Below are positions 18,505-26,980 of a stretch of 64,000 nucleotides of DNA, piece after piece (position 1 is the stretch's first letter; each line of letters starts with the position of its first letter). Below the pieces are notes generated by a model, which saw nothing but the letters and a program-made list of their open reading frames with translations, did no database searches and was not told the origin of the DNA. A program made the translations under genes and the position numbers. The stretch comes from an uncultured Rhodospirillales bacterium (GTDB taxonomy: Bacteria; Pseudomonadota; Alphaproteobacteria; CACIAM-22H2). Where the stretch lies: NCBI GenBank assembly GCA_937926175.1, contig CALANV010000044.1, positions 1-64,000 on the forward strand. The letters run 5' to 3'.

Positions 18505-18781
18505 GATGGGCTGTTGTCTCGTCTATACGCCGAGAAACCCGAACCTCTACACGTTGAACGCGACGGCCTGGCTGATTCTCGAGCTTTGCGACGGGCGCTC
18601 CGGCGCGGAGATCGCCGCCAGCTTCGCCACCATCGTCCGTGAATCCACCGGGCGGACGGGCGAGCCGGGCATATTCGTGCACGGCCTCGAAGACTTGATG
18701 GCCAAAGGAATCGTTACGCGTACCGGCACGCGCATGCCGCCGGCTGGCGGCGAGATCGGCAGCGAGGGAGATGTGCGATGA
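18443..18781 (+). CDS. PqqD-like peptide-recognition (RRE) protein
   Basis: This 112-residue protein resembles PqqD, the small winged-helix protein that binds a precursor leader peptide and presents it to a radical SAM enzyme. The typical pattern is visible: a short beta region ending in LYTLNATAWLILELCDG, then a helix with E-I-A spacing, then a terminal FVHGLEDLMAKGIV. The start is a GTG at 18443 (AGGGAG 9 bases before); GTG at 18467 or ATG at 18506 are alternatives. It overlaps the maturase by 62 bases and the next gene by ATGA, so all three are translated together. Confidence 0.8.
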   Translation: MFCPSDCYVKAPDLRIRPVPEMGCCLVYTPRNPNLYTLNATAWLILELCDGRSGAEIAASFATIVRESTGRTGEPGIFVHGLEDLMAKGIVTRTGTRMPPAGGEIGSEGDVR

Positions 18782-19422
18782 CCGATAGGAACGACGCCCG
18801 ACTGCTTGCCGCGACACATCTGCTGTCGTGTCGCGGATTGTCCCGCGCCGACGTCGACGACGTCATAACCGAGATCCGGTCAGACGGGATCATTAAGTTC
18901 AAGGATGATCCCACACCGGCGGAGCCGATCGCCTATGCGCCGCTCGGCATCATGATCATCCTCTGGAAGTACACGTTGCCGTGGGGGGACGCCAACGATC
19001 TGCGTCAGTGGCTCTGCAAGAAGGTCGTCGATGGTGCCGGCAACACGGTCGCAAACACGGTCGAGGAGTGGCTGTTCAGCGTCGACCAGGCGATTGGCGT
19101 CAAGTACGGCGGTACGTTCGTGTCGGTCGGTACGCCGCAGGCGAAGATTTCGACCTACTGGTGGTTCCGTGGCACGCAGGCCCTGACGAAGCTCTCGACC
19201 GCGTTGCAGGCATCTCAGTCGGCGCAGGCCGCACCGCAGCAAATCGGCGCCAGCGTACCGGCCCCGAGGGACGACGTGCTCGAAGTGTTCCGGCAGTTCC
19301 GCCGCTGGGTCGAGATGGACCCGAACCGGCAGGAAACCCGTCTCGAACTCTTGTCCAAGTTCGGCGATCTTTCGACGGAATGGGACGTCGCGCCGATGAT
19401 CGCGGTCGGGTTGCGGTTATAG
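18778..19422 (+). CDS. Unrecognised 214-residue protein of the radical SAM operon
   Basis: I do not recognise this family. The protein has no signal peptide and no clear transmembrane helix. Only two cysteines are seen (17 and 80). The N-terminal two-thirds mixes helical and hydrophobic stretches (GIMIILWKYTLPWGDAND; YWWFRGTQALTKLSTALQ). A low-complexity Ala/Gln linker follows near residues 142-160 and a charged helix (EVFRQFRRWVEMDPNRQETR) lies near the end. It is ATGA-coupled to the PqqD-like gene and 13 bases before the subtilase gene. It could be the protein substrate of the maturase, a scaffold, or an effector released by the protease; the sequence does not decide. Confidence 0.75.
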   Translation: MTDRNDARLLAATHLLSCRGLSRADVDDVITEIRSDGIIKFKDDPTPAEPIAYAPLGIMIILWKYTLPWGDANDLRQWLCKKVVDGAGNTVANTVEEWLFSVDQAIGVKYGGTFVSVGTPQAKISTYWWFRGTQALTKLSTALQASQSAQAAPQQIGASVPAPRDDVLEVFRQFRRWVEMDPNRQETRLELLSKFGDLSTEWDVAPMIAVGLRL

Positions 19423-19435
19423 TCTGCCGGCGGTC

Positions 19436-22400
19436 ATGTCGGACGACGCCGGAAGCGGCGGGCCGGGGCGGCGCGATCCCGTGCAGGAGACGTCCCGGCG
19501 TACCTCGCGCATTGATCCGAGATTGGAGCGGCTGCTCGGCGCTGGCGTGGATCGAACGGTGCGCCGCCGTGCGGACGAGGTCGCGGCCGTCGATGAGCTC
19601 GTCCGAAAGGCTCTCCGGCCGCACGAGCGCGGCTGGAGGTACTACTCCGCCGAGGAACGGTGCAAACTCCGCGACGAGCTGTGGACTGGACTCTTCGTGC
19701 CGCAGACTTTCGGCGTTTGTCTGCCGGGCCGAAGGGATTACGTACGCCCACCCGGATTTGCGCGGGATGCGCCCTATGTATCTGTTCTGATCATCAGCGA
19801 GGCAAGCCGGGCCAATCTTGCCGCGGCCGGCGCGGTGGTTCGGGCGCAGGTCGGTGACGTATTCTCCGCGTTCATTCCCTTCGATGAGACCGTCATACAG
19901 CGTCTGGCGGCAGATCTGTCGACCCGCTTCATCGAGCTTGCACGCCCCGTTCTGCCGACGCTCGATCTCGCCACGTCGGCGGCGAAGCTGCCGCAGTTGC
20001 GACTCGCCGATCCGACCCTGACCGGGACGGGAGGCATCATCGGCGTGATCGACTACTGGGTCGATTACCATCACCCGGCTCTCTGCCGCCCGCCGCCGTC
20101 TCCCGGCAGCAACTGGGAAAGCCGTCTGATCGCGCTGCTCGATCAGAATGCGACACCAGTCGCCGGCGCACGGGGAGCACCGCCGGCGCCGTGCGCCGTC
20201 GGGAACTGTACGCTGACCGGCGTCGAGTATACGTGCGCGGACATCGATGCGGCCATCGCCGCTTACCGGTTCGGGGCGGCCGGCTTTCAGGCCTACGCTC
20301 TCGTTCCCCACGGCGACCCGGCGACCATCCCCGATCATATGGAGCCGTTCGAATCCCACGGTACGGCCGTTGCGGGATGCGCCGCCGGCAACGGGCTGGC
20401 GCTCGAATCGCCCGGGACGATCGTGCAGGGCCCGTTCACCGGCGTGGCACCGGACGCCGATCTCATCTTCGCCAGCATTGCCGGCCATAACGAATTTGCG
20501 TTCGGCGAGACGGTCGATGTGATGCACGCGCTTTGCTACGTCTTCGATCGTGCCGGGTCGCGACCCTGCGTCGCCATTCTCGCGAACAGCGACAACCAGG
20601 GGGCCCATGATGGGACGAGCGCGCTGGAGCAGGTCATCGACTGGCTTCTCCTTACGCCAGGACGCGGCATCGTCCTTTCTGCCGGGAATGCCAATGTCGC
20701 GACCAGCGCGAACGGCAGTCCGTTGCGCATGCATGCGGCCGGGCAGGTCGCACAGGCCGGCGCAAGCACGCCATTGACGCTGACGTATCTGAAGAATGCA
20801 GTGAATGCCGACGCCGTGGAGATCTGGTCCGAGGGCGGCGATACGTTGGCCGTCCGCGTGACGCCGCCGCCCATGCCGGGCGCCGTACCGGTCCCGGTTC
20901 TCGTGGAGCCGGGTCAGTCGATTCCAGGCACGGACGTCTATGATTCGGTCGCCGCGCGTATTGCCGTGCAGTCCATCGTCAATGACGGGCGCAACGGCGA
21001 CAACTGCATCACGATTACGTTCGACGCCCCGCCGAACATCGGCATTCCGCGCGGCGACTGGCGGATCGAGCTGATCGGACGCACCATTGCCGATGGCGGC
21101 TTTCACGCCTGGATCGATCGCAACAACCTGGGATACGTAACGTGGGGCGACGCCGCAGCCGGTGCCGACTCCACGACGCTGGGCGTGCCGTCGACGGCCA
21201 ACGCGGCGATCACGGTTGCGAACTGCCGGCCCGATGCTTCCGCGGTGCAGATCCACCCGTCCAGCGGTCGCGGCCTGAGCCGGGACCGGCGCGAGAAGCC
21301 GGAGCTTGCGGCCATCGGAACCGATGTCGACTGCCCGGCAAAACATACGCCGCATCTGAACCTGCCGGGCAGGTACGAATCCGCGACAGGCACCAGCTTT
21401 GCGGCACCGCTCGTCGCCGGTGCGTGTGCGCTGCTGTTTCAATGCCGCGGTGCGGCCGCGACATGGGCGGATCTCAGGCAGGCCCTGATCGATAATGCAG
21501 ACAGATCGCCGCTGCCCGCGGGGGTCGTGCATGATCGCGCGTTCGGCTACGGCCTTCTCGACGTCAACGCCGCTTGCGCGCCCTCTCTGCCGCAATATGA
21601 GGTTTCCATCGATCGTTCGCCGGGCGATGACGGATCGGATCCGCTGGTCGATGAAGTCATCTGGCTCAGTCCCGCCATCGAGATGCTGCCGGATCCGGCC
21701 GGCTCGGGCAGCTCTGTTTTCGTGGACGTCACCGTGCGGAATCGCGGCCGCGAGGAAATGCGGGGCGTCGTGGTCGAGATCTTCCATCGCCCGCCCGATA
21801 CCAATCTCGGGATTCCGACGGGAATCCGGCGTTTGGGCTGGCGTGCCGACGGCTTCTGCGGATGTCCCGAATACGAGCAGGAAAGGCGGCGCCGTTACGC
21901 CATCGAAGGCAATGTCGCCCAGATCGGGTATCTACAGGCGGGGGAGCGATTGCGCGTCCGCTTTGTCTGGGTACGGCCAAATGACGGAGCGGACGCGGCG
22001 GTTCTCGCGATCGCCCGCCATCCCCACGATGATCCCTTTGGTGCGGAAGTGCGGTCCCGGACGGCTACGTCGATCAGGACGTGCAACAACGCCGCCATGC
22101 GACAGGAAATCCGCCTTCGCGCGAATGGCGCCGACGGCAGTGGAACGGCTACCTTTACCGTTACCGGTTCCGACGATACCGACGGCCTGATCGCCTGGAC
22201 CGATGCATCGGCATGCGAGTTTGCCTTGGGTTTTCCGGCCCGGGCGCTCATGTGGCGCGATGCCGCGCTGAACGCCGCTGCCGGTGGACCACGACCTTTG
22301 CCCGGCGCCGCCGGTGCCGCCGATGATCCGTTGGTTCGGATGGAACGTGAAGTTCGTCAGGACGACGTAATGGCACTGACGGATATCCAGGGCGCATCGC

Positions 22401-22615
22401 ACCTGGCGATCGCCGGCGGCGGCGTCCGCGTTGCCGCCAGATGCGACGCATGGCGCGGAACCCGACTCGTCGTGCCGCGGTTGCGGGTGGCGCGCGGTGC
22501 GAGCTTCCGGATGGAGCTCAGCGCAAATCCGTTGGGACGTGACGCCACGATCCATGTCGCCCACCTGTCGGGCGGGCGGCGCATCGGCGGCATCTCGGTG
22601 CATGTCGGCCGCTAG
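19436..22615 (+). CDS. Large subtilisin-family (S8) serine protease with C-terminal CARDB-like domain
   Basis: This 1059-residue protein carries the S8 catalytic residues: Asp206 (GVIDYW), His308 (SHGTAVAG), oxyanion Asn418 (AGNAN) and Ser654 (GTSFAAPLVAG). Residues about 110-185 look like the prodomain that precedes many S8 domains. The gap from Asn418 to Ser654 is long and holds an inserted beta-rich region. After the catalytic domain (ending near 700) come a CARDB-like beta sandwich (about 725-850) and another beta-rich module to the end. No signal peptide is visible, so it would act in the cytoplasm unless exported another way. Being last in the radical SAM/PqqD operon, it is a natural candidate to cut the modified product, as the QhpE subtilase does in quinohemoprotein amine dehydrogenase assembly. 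Confidence 0.85.
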   Translation: MSDDAGSGGPGRRDPVQETSRRTSRIDPRLERLLGAGVDRTVRRRADEVAAVDELVRKALRPHERGWRYYSAEERCKLRDELWTGLFVPQTFGVCLPGRRDYVRPPGFARDAPYVSVLIISEASRANLAAAGAVVRAQVGDVFSAFIPFDETVIQRLAADLSTRFIELARPVLPTLDLATSAAKLPQLRLADPTLTGTGGIIGVIDYWVDYHHPALCRPPPSPGSNWESRLIALLDQNATPVAGARGAPPAPCAVGNCTLTGVEYTCADIDAAIAAYRFGAAGFQAYALVPHGDPATIPDHMEPFESHGTAVAGCAAGNGLALESPGTIVQGPFTGVAPDADLIFASIAGHNEFAFGETVDVMHALCYVFDRAGSRPCVAILANSDNQGAHDGTSALEQVIDWLLLTPGRGIVLSAGNANVATSANGSPLRMHAAGQVAQAGASTPLTLTYLKNAVNADAVEIWSEGGDTLAVRVTPPPMPGAVPVPVLVEPGQSIPGTDVYDSVAARIAVQSIVNDGRNGDNCITITFDAPPNIGIPRGDWRIELIGRTIADGGFHAWIDRNNLGYVTWGDAAAGADSTTLGVPSTANAAITVANCRPDASAVQIHPSSGRGLSRDRREKPELAAIGTDVDCPAKHTPHLNLPGRYESATGTSFAAPLVAGACALLFQCRGAAATWADLRQALIDNADRSPLPAGVVHDRAFGYGLLDVNAACAPSLPQYEVSIDRSPGDDGSDPLVDEVIWLSPAIEMLPDPAGSGSSVFVDVTVRNRGREEMRGVVVEIFHRPPDTNLGIPTGIRRLGWRADGFCGCPEYEQERRRRYAIEGNVAQIGYLQAGERLRVRFVWVRPNDGADAAVLAIARHPHDDPFGAEVRSRTATSIRTCNNAAMRQEIRLRANGADGSGTATFTVTGSDDTDGLIAWTDASACEFALGFPARALMWRDAALNAAAGGPRPLPGAAGAADDPLVRMEREVRQDDVMALTDIQGASHLAIAGGGVRVAARCDAWRGTRLVVPRLRVARGASFRMELSANPLGRDATIHVAHLSGGRRIGGISVHVGR

Positions 22616-22743
22616 GGCATTGGGTTTTCCCTGGCAGGGACCCCGGCGCGCCACAGCGTCCCGGCGACACCGCGGAACCGGCATCGGATTCGATCTTGCC
22701 CGGCGCGTCCGTGAGGCGGTCCGGCGATGCCCGGTCGGTCGGG

Positions 22744-23526
22744 TCACGTCAGCCCGGCGATGAATTTCGTGATCGCCTCGAGCGTCTCGGCAGGTCGGTC
22801 GCGATGCGGCGTGTGGCCGCATGGCGACAGGATCAGGCGCTGCGCCGGTCCACGGACCTGACGTTCGATCGCATCGACCTGCGCGATCGTTCCGTACTGA
22901 TCCTCGAGTCCCTGGATGATGAGCACCGGCGCGGTCACCTGCGGCAGATAGGCCTCGATGTTCCAGGACCGGAATGCGGGATCGAGCCAGGTGTCGTTCC
23001 AGCCGCGGAAGGCGTTGTCCACGTCGTTGTGGTGGCGCGCGAGACGTGCGCGCAGATCCGTGGTTTCGTACGCTTTCTTCGCTTCGGCGACGGAGGCGAC
23101 CGTAAGATCCTCGACGAAAACGTGCGGCGCCATCAGGACCAGTCCCGACACCGGGTGCCGGGCCGCATGCAGGATCGCGATGGATGCACCGTCCGAGTGA
23201 CCGACGAGGATCGGCCGCTCGATGCGGCGTACCTGGAGAACCTCGGGCAGGACCAGGAACGCCTCGTCGTGCAGATAGGTCATCGGTCGTGGCAACGGTG
23301 CCGGATCGGACTTTCCGTAGCCGCGACGCGAATAGGCGAAGATCCGTCGCCCGGTGGTGGCAGCCACGGTGTCGGGAACGTCGCGCCAGAGCGAGACCGA
23401 CCCGAGCCCTTCATGCAGCAATACGATGGCCGGCAGGTCGGGCGCACGTCCGGGAATGTCGAGGCATTCGAGCTTCGCCCCGCCTGCCACCACGTAGTCT
23501 TGCGCCGGCGCCGTCACATCGTTCAT
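22744..23526 (-). CDS. Alpha/beta-fold hydrolase
   Basis: This 260-residue protein has the alpha/beta hydrolase fold: oxyanion region LLHEGLGS, nucleophile elbow GHSDGAS, and a late GHTPHRDRP motif carrying the likely catalytic histidine. Relatives include haloperoxidase-like and ester or lactone hydrolases; the substrate is unknown. The ATG at 23526 is 8 bases from GGGAG; an ATG two codons upstream is too close to that box, and the longer frame to 23604 is unsupported. It runs towards the subtilase gene and has no operon partner. Confidence 0.8.
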   Translation of the reverse strand: MNDVTAPAQDYVVAGGAKLECLDIPGRAPDLPAIVLLHEGLGSVSLWRDVPDTVAATTGRRIFAYSRRGYGKSDPAPLPRPMTYLHDEAFLVLPEVLQVRRIERPILVGHSDGASIAILHAARHPVSGLVLMAPHVFVEDLTVASVAEAKKAYETTDLRARLARHHNDVDNAFRGWNDTWLDPAFRSWNIEAYLPQVTAPVLIIQGLEDQYGTIAQVDAIERQVRGPAQRLILSPCGHTPHRDRPAETLEAITKFIAGLT

Positions 23527-24092
23527 TCGCATAACTCCCGTCAGTCCCAGTGCTGTCGACCCAAGTGCAATCGCCCCGATCTCATGCAGCCCCGGCTGCA
23601 GCATACGGCGTTGCCGCGGCCGTCTCGGACGGGCCGGCGCGGCCCATCACCGGCAGCCTTGAGTATATAGTGCATTGCGGCAAAGGCGATGACACGGGGC
23701 TGCCGGAACCCTGACCGGTCCATGAATACGTCGGGCGCGGGCTCGATGTCCTTGTGGGCGGCGTTCGGCGCACTCCGCGCATCACACGATGTCCCTCGAT
23801 ACATCCGCGAGGTGATCGAGCGGACTCTGTCGGGATCGACGACGCGAAAAGCCGCGACGACCGTGTGGTGCAGCGCTCGATGTGCATGTGTTGACGTCCG
23901 TCATTGTCGACGCCCGAGTGATGCTTCGAATGCGGATTTGACCACCTGAAGAACCGGCTTTCTCTTGCAGCCGCACACGGATGTCGGCCGGCGTCGTTCG
24001 TGGGCGCGGGACGGCCGCTGAGACCGGTCCAAACGGCCGAGATTGACAGCAGGCGACCATGCGCCGAAATTGGCGACATGGCAGGGGGAAAC
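23527..24092. other. Long intergenic region upstream of the sugar-acid operon
   Basis: No gene was recognised. The open frames on both strands are arginine- or serine-rich shadows without binding sites. The region separates divergent genes and must contain their promoters. An AT-rich patch at about 23663-23680 (TTGAGTATATAGTGCATT) is the most promoter-like part, but no clear -35/-10 pair can be assigned. Confidence 0.45.
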
Positions 24093-25817
24093 ATGCGTCG
24101 CAAAACTCCGGAAGAGTTGCGTAGCCATCGCTGGTACGGCGTCAGGGATCTTCGTTCGTTCGGCCATCGCTCGCGGACCAAGCAGATGGGGTTCGGCGCC
24201 GAAGACTATGCCGGCAAGCCCGTGATCGGAATCATCAACACCTGGAGCGAGATGAACGCCTGCCACATTCACCTCCGTGCGCGGGCGGAGGAGGTGAAAC
24301 GCGGTGTTTGGCAGGCCGGCGGCTTTCCGGTCGAACTGCCGGCCGTGTCGCTCGGTGAGCCGTTCATGAAGCCGACGACGATGCTTTACCGCAACATGCT
24401 GGCGATGGAGACGGAGGAGCTGATCCGCGCCAACCCCATCGATGGCGTGGTGCTTCTGGGCGGCTGCGACAAGACCACGCCGGCGCTGCTCATGGGTGCC
24501 CTCAGCATGAACGTTCCGGCGATCTTCGTGCCAGCCGGACCGATGCTGCGGGGCAACTGGCGCGGCAACGTGCTGGGCAGCGGCAGCGACGTCTGGAAGT
24601 ACTGGGCGGAAAAGCGCGCAGGCAATCTCGACGAAGCGGCCTGGGACGAGATCGAGGACGGCATCGCGCGGTCGTTCGGAACTTGCATGACCATGGGCAC
24701 GGCCGCGACCATGATGTCGGTGGCGGAAGCGCTCGGCATGACGCTGCCGGGCGCGTCGTCGATTCCCGCACCTGATGCAAGCCATTCGCGCATGGCCGCT
24801 GCGAGCGGCCGACGGATCGTCGAGATGGTTTGGGAGGATCTCAAACCGACCGACATCATGACGACGCCGGCCTTCGAGAACGCCGTGATGGTAGCGATGT
24901 CCCTCGGCGGTTCCACGAACTCGATCATTCACCTGATCGCCATGGCGGGCCGCGCCGGCGCGAAGCTCGATCTCGACCGCTTCGATGCCCTGTCGCGGCG
25001 CACGCCGCTGCTCGCCAACGTCCGTCCGTCGGGCAAGTACCTGATGGAAGACTTCTACTATGCGGGCGGCTTGCGCGGCCTGATGGCCCGGCTCAAGGAT
25101 CTGCTCAACCTGGACTGCATCACCGTCAACGGCCGGACGCTCGGGGCCAACATCGAAGGCGCGCAGGTCTACAACGACGACGTCATCGCAACGCGCGAGA
25201 AGCCGGTATTCCCGGAAGGAGGGGTCGCCGTTCTGCGCGGCAATCTCGCGCCCGACGGTGCCGTCATCAAGCATTCGGCCGCCGATCCCAGGCTGCTGCG
25301 TCATGCCGGCCCGGCGGTCGTATTCCGCAACTACAACGATATGGCGGCGCGGATCGACGATCCCGATCTGCCGGTCACCCCGGATTCGGTGCTGGTCCTG
25401 CAGAATGCGGGTCCGCTGGGCGGGCCGGGCATGCCGGAATGGGGCATGCTGCCGATTCCGAAGAAGCTGCTGCAGCAGGGCGTGCGCGACATGGTCCGTC
25501 TCTCCGATGCGCGCATGAGCGGCACGAGCTACGGGACATGTGTACTTCATATTGCGCCGGAGTCGTTCGTGGGCGGCCCGCTCGCCTTCGTTCAGGACGG
25601 CGATATCATCGAGCTGGACGTGCCCGCGCGCCGGCTGACGCTGCGGGTGAGCGACGAGGAACTCGCGCGCCGGCGTGCCGCCTGGGTGCCGCCGAAGCCG
25701 ATCTATCCGCGCGGCTATGGGTTGATGCACATGCGGCACGTGACCCAGGCCGACAAGGGTTGCGACCTCGACTTCCTGCAGGGTCGGGACCCCATACCGG
25801 AGCCGGAAATTCACTAG
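24093..25817 (+). CDS. IlvD/EDD family dehydratase, pentonate type
   Basis: This 574-residue protein begins RRKTPEELRSHRWYGV, the N-terminal signature of L-arabonate/D-xylonate-type dehydratases rather than of the amino-acid enzyme. Fe-S cysteines are visible: Cys57 (NACH), Cys125 (GGCDK) and one in GTCMTMG near residue 198. These enzymes convert a pentonate to the 2-keto-3-deoxy acid. The ATG at 24093 follows AGGGGGA; an in-frame ATG at 24078 is possible. The TAXI-TRAP importer downstream would bring in an acidic substrate, consistent with a sugar acid. No matching 2-keto-3-deoxy acid aldolase or dehydratase is in the operon. Confidence 0.88.
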   Translation: MRRKTPEELRSHRWYGVRDLRSFGHRSRTKQMGFGAEDYAGKPVIGIINTWSEMNACHIHLRARAEEVKRGVWQAGGFPVELPAVSLGEPFMKPTTMLYRNMLAMETEELIRANPIDGVVLLGGCDKTTPALLMGALSMNVPAIFVPAGPMLRGNWRGNVLGSGSDVWKYWAEKRAGNLDEAAWDEIEDGIARSFGTCMTMGTAATMMSVAEALGMTLPGASSIPAPDASHSRMAAASGRRIVEMVWEDLKPTDIMTTPAFENAVMVAMSLGGSTNSIIHLIAMAGRAGAKLDLDRFDALSRRTPLLANVRPSGKYLMEDFYYAGGLRGLMARLKDLLNLDCITVNGRTLGANIEGAQVYNDDVIATREKPVFPEGGVAVLRGNLAPDGAVIKHSAADPRLLRHAGPAVVFRNYNDMAARIDDPDLPVTPDSVLVLQNAGPLGGPGMPEWGMLPIPKKLLQQGVRDMVRLSDARMSGTSYGTCVLHIAPESFVGGPLAFVQDGDIIELDVPARRLTLRVSDEELARRRAAWVPPKPIYPRGYGLMHMRHVTQADKGCDLDFLQGRDPIPEPEIH

Positions 25818-25830
25818 CTGACCAATGGGT

Positions 25831-25942
25831 TAAGGAGGTGAAACTTGGACGGGACACGGATCCGTCGATTGTGATTTACTCGCAGCCGAGCCTGCCGGGG
25901 GCGGCAGGAAAGAAAGTCATAAAATGGGAGGACGTCCGATGA
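25831..25942 (+). promoter_or_regulatory. Extended Shine-Dalgarno and tiny leader frames before the TAXI gene
   Basis: TAAGGAGGTGA (25831-25841) is a full-length match to the 16S anti-SD. The nearest suitably spaced start is TTG at 25845, opening a 9-codon frame that ends at 25874. A second frame, GTG 25838 to TGA 25942, overlaps the TAXI gene by ATGA and would couple translation to it (34 residues, ending IKWEDVR). One of these may be a leader peptide; neither has a known relative. Confidence 0.35.
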
Positions 25943-26895
25943 AGTTCGGCATGAAGTTGGCCGTCGCAGCCTTTGCCCTTTCGGCCGGGGTCGCTCTCAC
26001 AGGAACGGCATCCGCCGAAACGGTGCGCCTGATGACCGGTCCGCAGGGCGGCGTTTGGGTGCCGCTCGGCGGGCAGCTCAAGGACATGTGGGAAAAGGCG
26101 ATCCCGGGGCTCTCGGTCCAGTCGATGCCCGGTGCGGGTATCGCCAACGTACGCGGCATCGAGGAGGGCAAGACCGAAATTGGCTTCGGCAACAGCATCT
26201 CCACCTATGATGCGATCGCGGGCAACGCGCCCTTCAACAAGCCGCACAAGAACGTCTGCAACATCGCGACGCTGTATCCGCAGTACTTCCAGGTCCTCGT
26301 GCTCGCGGATTCGGGGATCAATTCGATCAAGGATCTCAAAGGCAAGTCGATCACGACCCAGCCGCGCGGCAACACCGGCGAGCTGATCACGCAGCATATC
26401 CTCAAGGCGAACGGCCTCAGCTACAACGACGTGAAGGTGAGCTTCGTGTCGTACACGGACTCGGTCGAGCAGATGAAGGACGGCCACGCCCAGGCCTTCT
26501 CGCTCGGCACGACGATTCCGTCAGGTGCCGTCATGGATCTTGCGGCGGCCCGCGACATCAGGCTGCTGGATCTTTCCGCCGACCTTCCCGAAATGAAGAA
26601 GCTCAACCCGGGTTACACGCTGGTCACCGTTCCCGGCGGCACCTACCCGAAGCAGACGAACGACGTGAAGGTGATCGGTTACGCCACGCATCTCGTCGCG
26701 TCGTGCAAGCTTCCCGAGGACATGGTCTACACGATGACCAAGGTCATTTCCGAAAACGTGACGAGCATGGCGGCAGTCAACAAGGCGATAACCGGTCTGA
26801 CTCCGAAGGAAATGGCCGAGGACATCGGCGTGCCGTTCCACAAGGGGGCGGCGAAGTTCTACCAGGAACAGGGCATCAGCGTAAAAGCGATGTGA
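25939..26895 (+). CDS. TAXI-family TRAP transporter solute-binding protein
   Basis: This 318-residue periplasmic binding protein has a signal peptide (basic start, hydrophobic core, cleavage near ASAET at 25-28). The TAXI pattern is visible in TGPQGGVWVPLGGQL and the downstream GAGIANVRGIEEGKTEIGFG. It captures an organic acid for the fused TRAP permease encoded next. The ATG at 25939 has GGGAGG 7 bases before it, better than the ATG at 25924. A stem-loop follows the gene. Confidence 0.9.
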   Translation: MKFGMKLAVAAFALSAGVALTGTASAETVRLMTGPQGGVWVPLGGQLKDMWEKAIPGLSVQSMPGAGIANVRGIEEGKTEIGFGNSISTYDAIAGNAPFNKPHKNVCNIATLYPQYFQVLVLADSGINSIKDLKGKSITTQPRGNTGELITQHILKANGLSYNDVKVSFVSYTDSVEQMKDGHAQAFSLGTTIPSGAVMDLAAARDIRLLDLSADLPEMKKLNPGYTLVTVPGGTYPKQTNDVKVIGYATHLVASCKLPEDMVYTMTKVISENVTSMAAVNKAITGLTPKEMAEDIGVPFHKGAAKFYQEQGISVKAM

Positions 26896-26901
26896 CGGCC
26901 G

Positions 26902-26929
26902 GACGGGGCGGCGCCAGGGCCGCCCCGTC
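26902..26929 (+). terminator. Intercistronic stem-loop after the first TAXI gene
   Basis: An 11-bp perfect stem (GACGGGGCGGC/GCCGCCCCGTC) with a 6-base loop begins 6 bases after the binding-protein stop. No T-run follows. As at livK, it lies between binding protein and permease and probably sets their ratio. Confidence 0.6.
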
Positions 26930-26980
26930 TCGCTTCGCTGTGATCCGTTTCCTGCCCGAATTCATGTGCGAGAGCGTCGC

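Noticed and set aside
17470..18781. Part of a pyrroloquinoline quinone biosynthesis operon
   Set aside because: Only maturase-like and PqqD-like genes are present; pqqA, pqqB and pqqC are absent and a subtilase is not part of that pathway.
19100..21787. 895-codon minus-strand frame opposite the subtilase
   Set aside because: Antisense shadow of a high-GC gene; the plus strand holds the S8 catalytic motifs.
23541..24010. Small genes in the gap before the second dehydratase
   Set aside because: Open frames on both strands lack ribosome binding sites and family resemblance.
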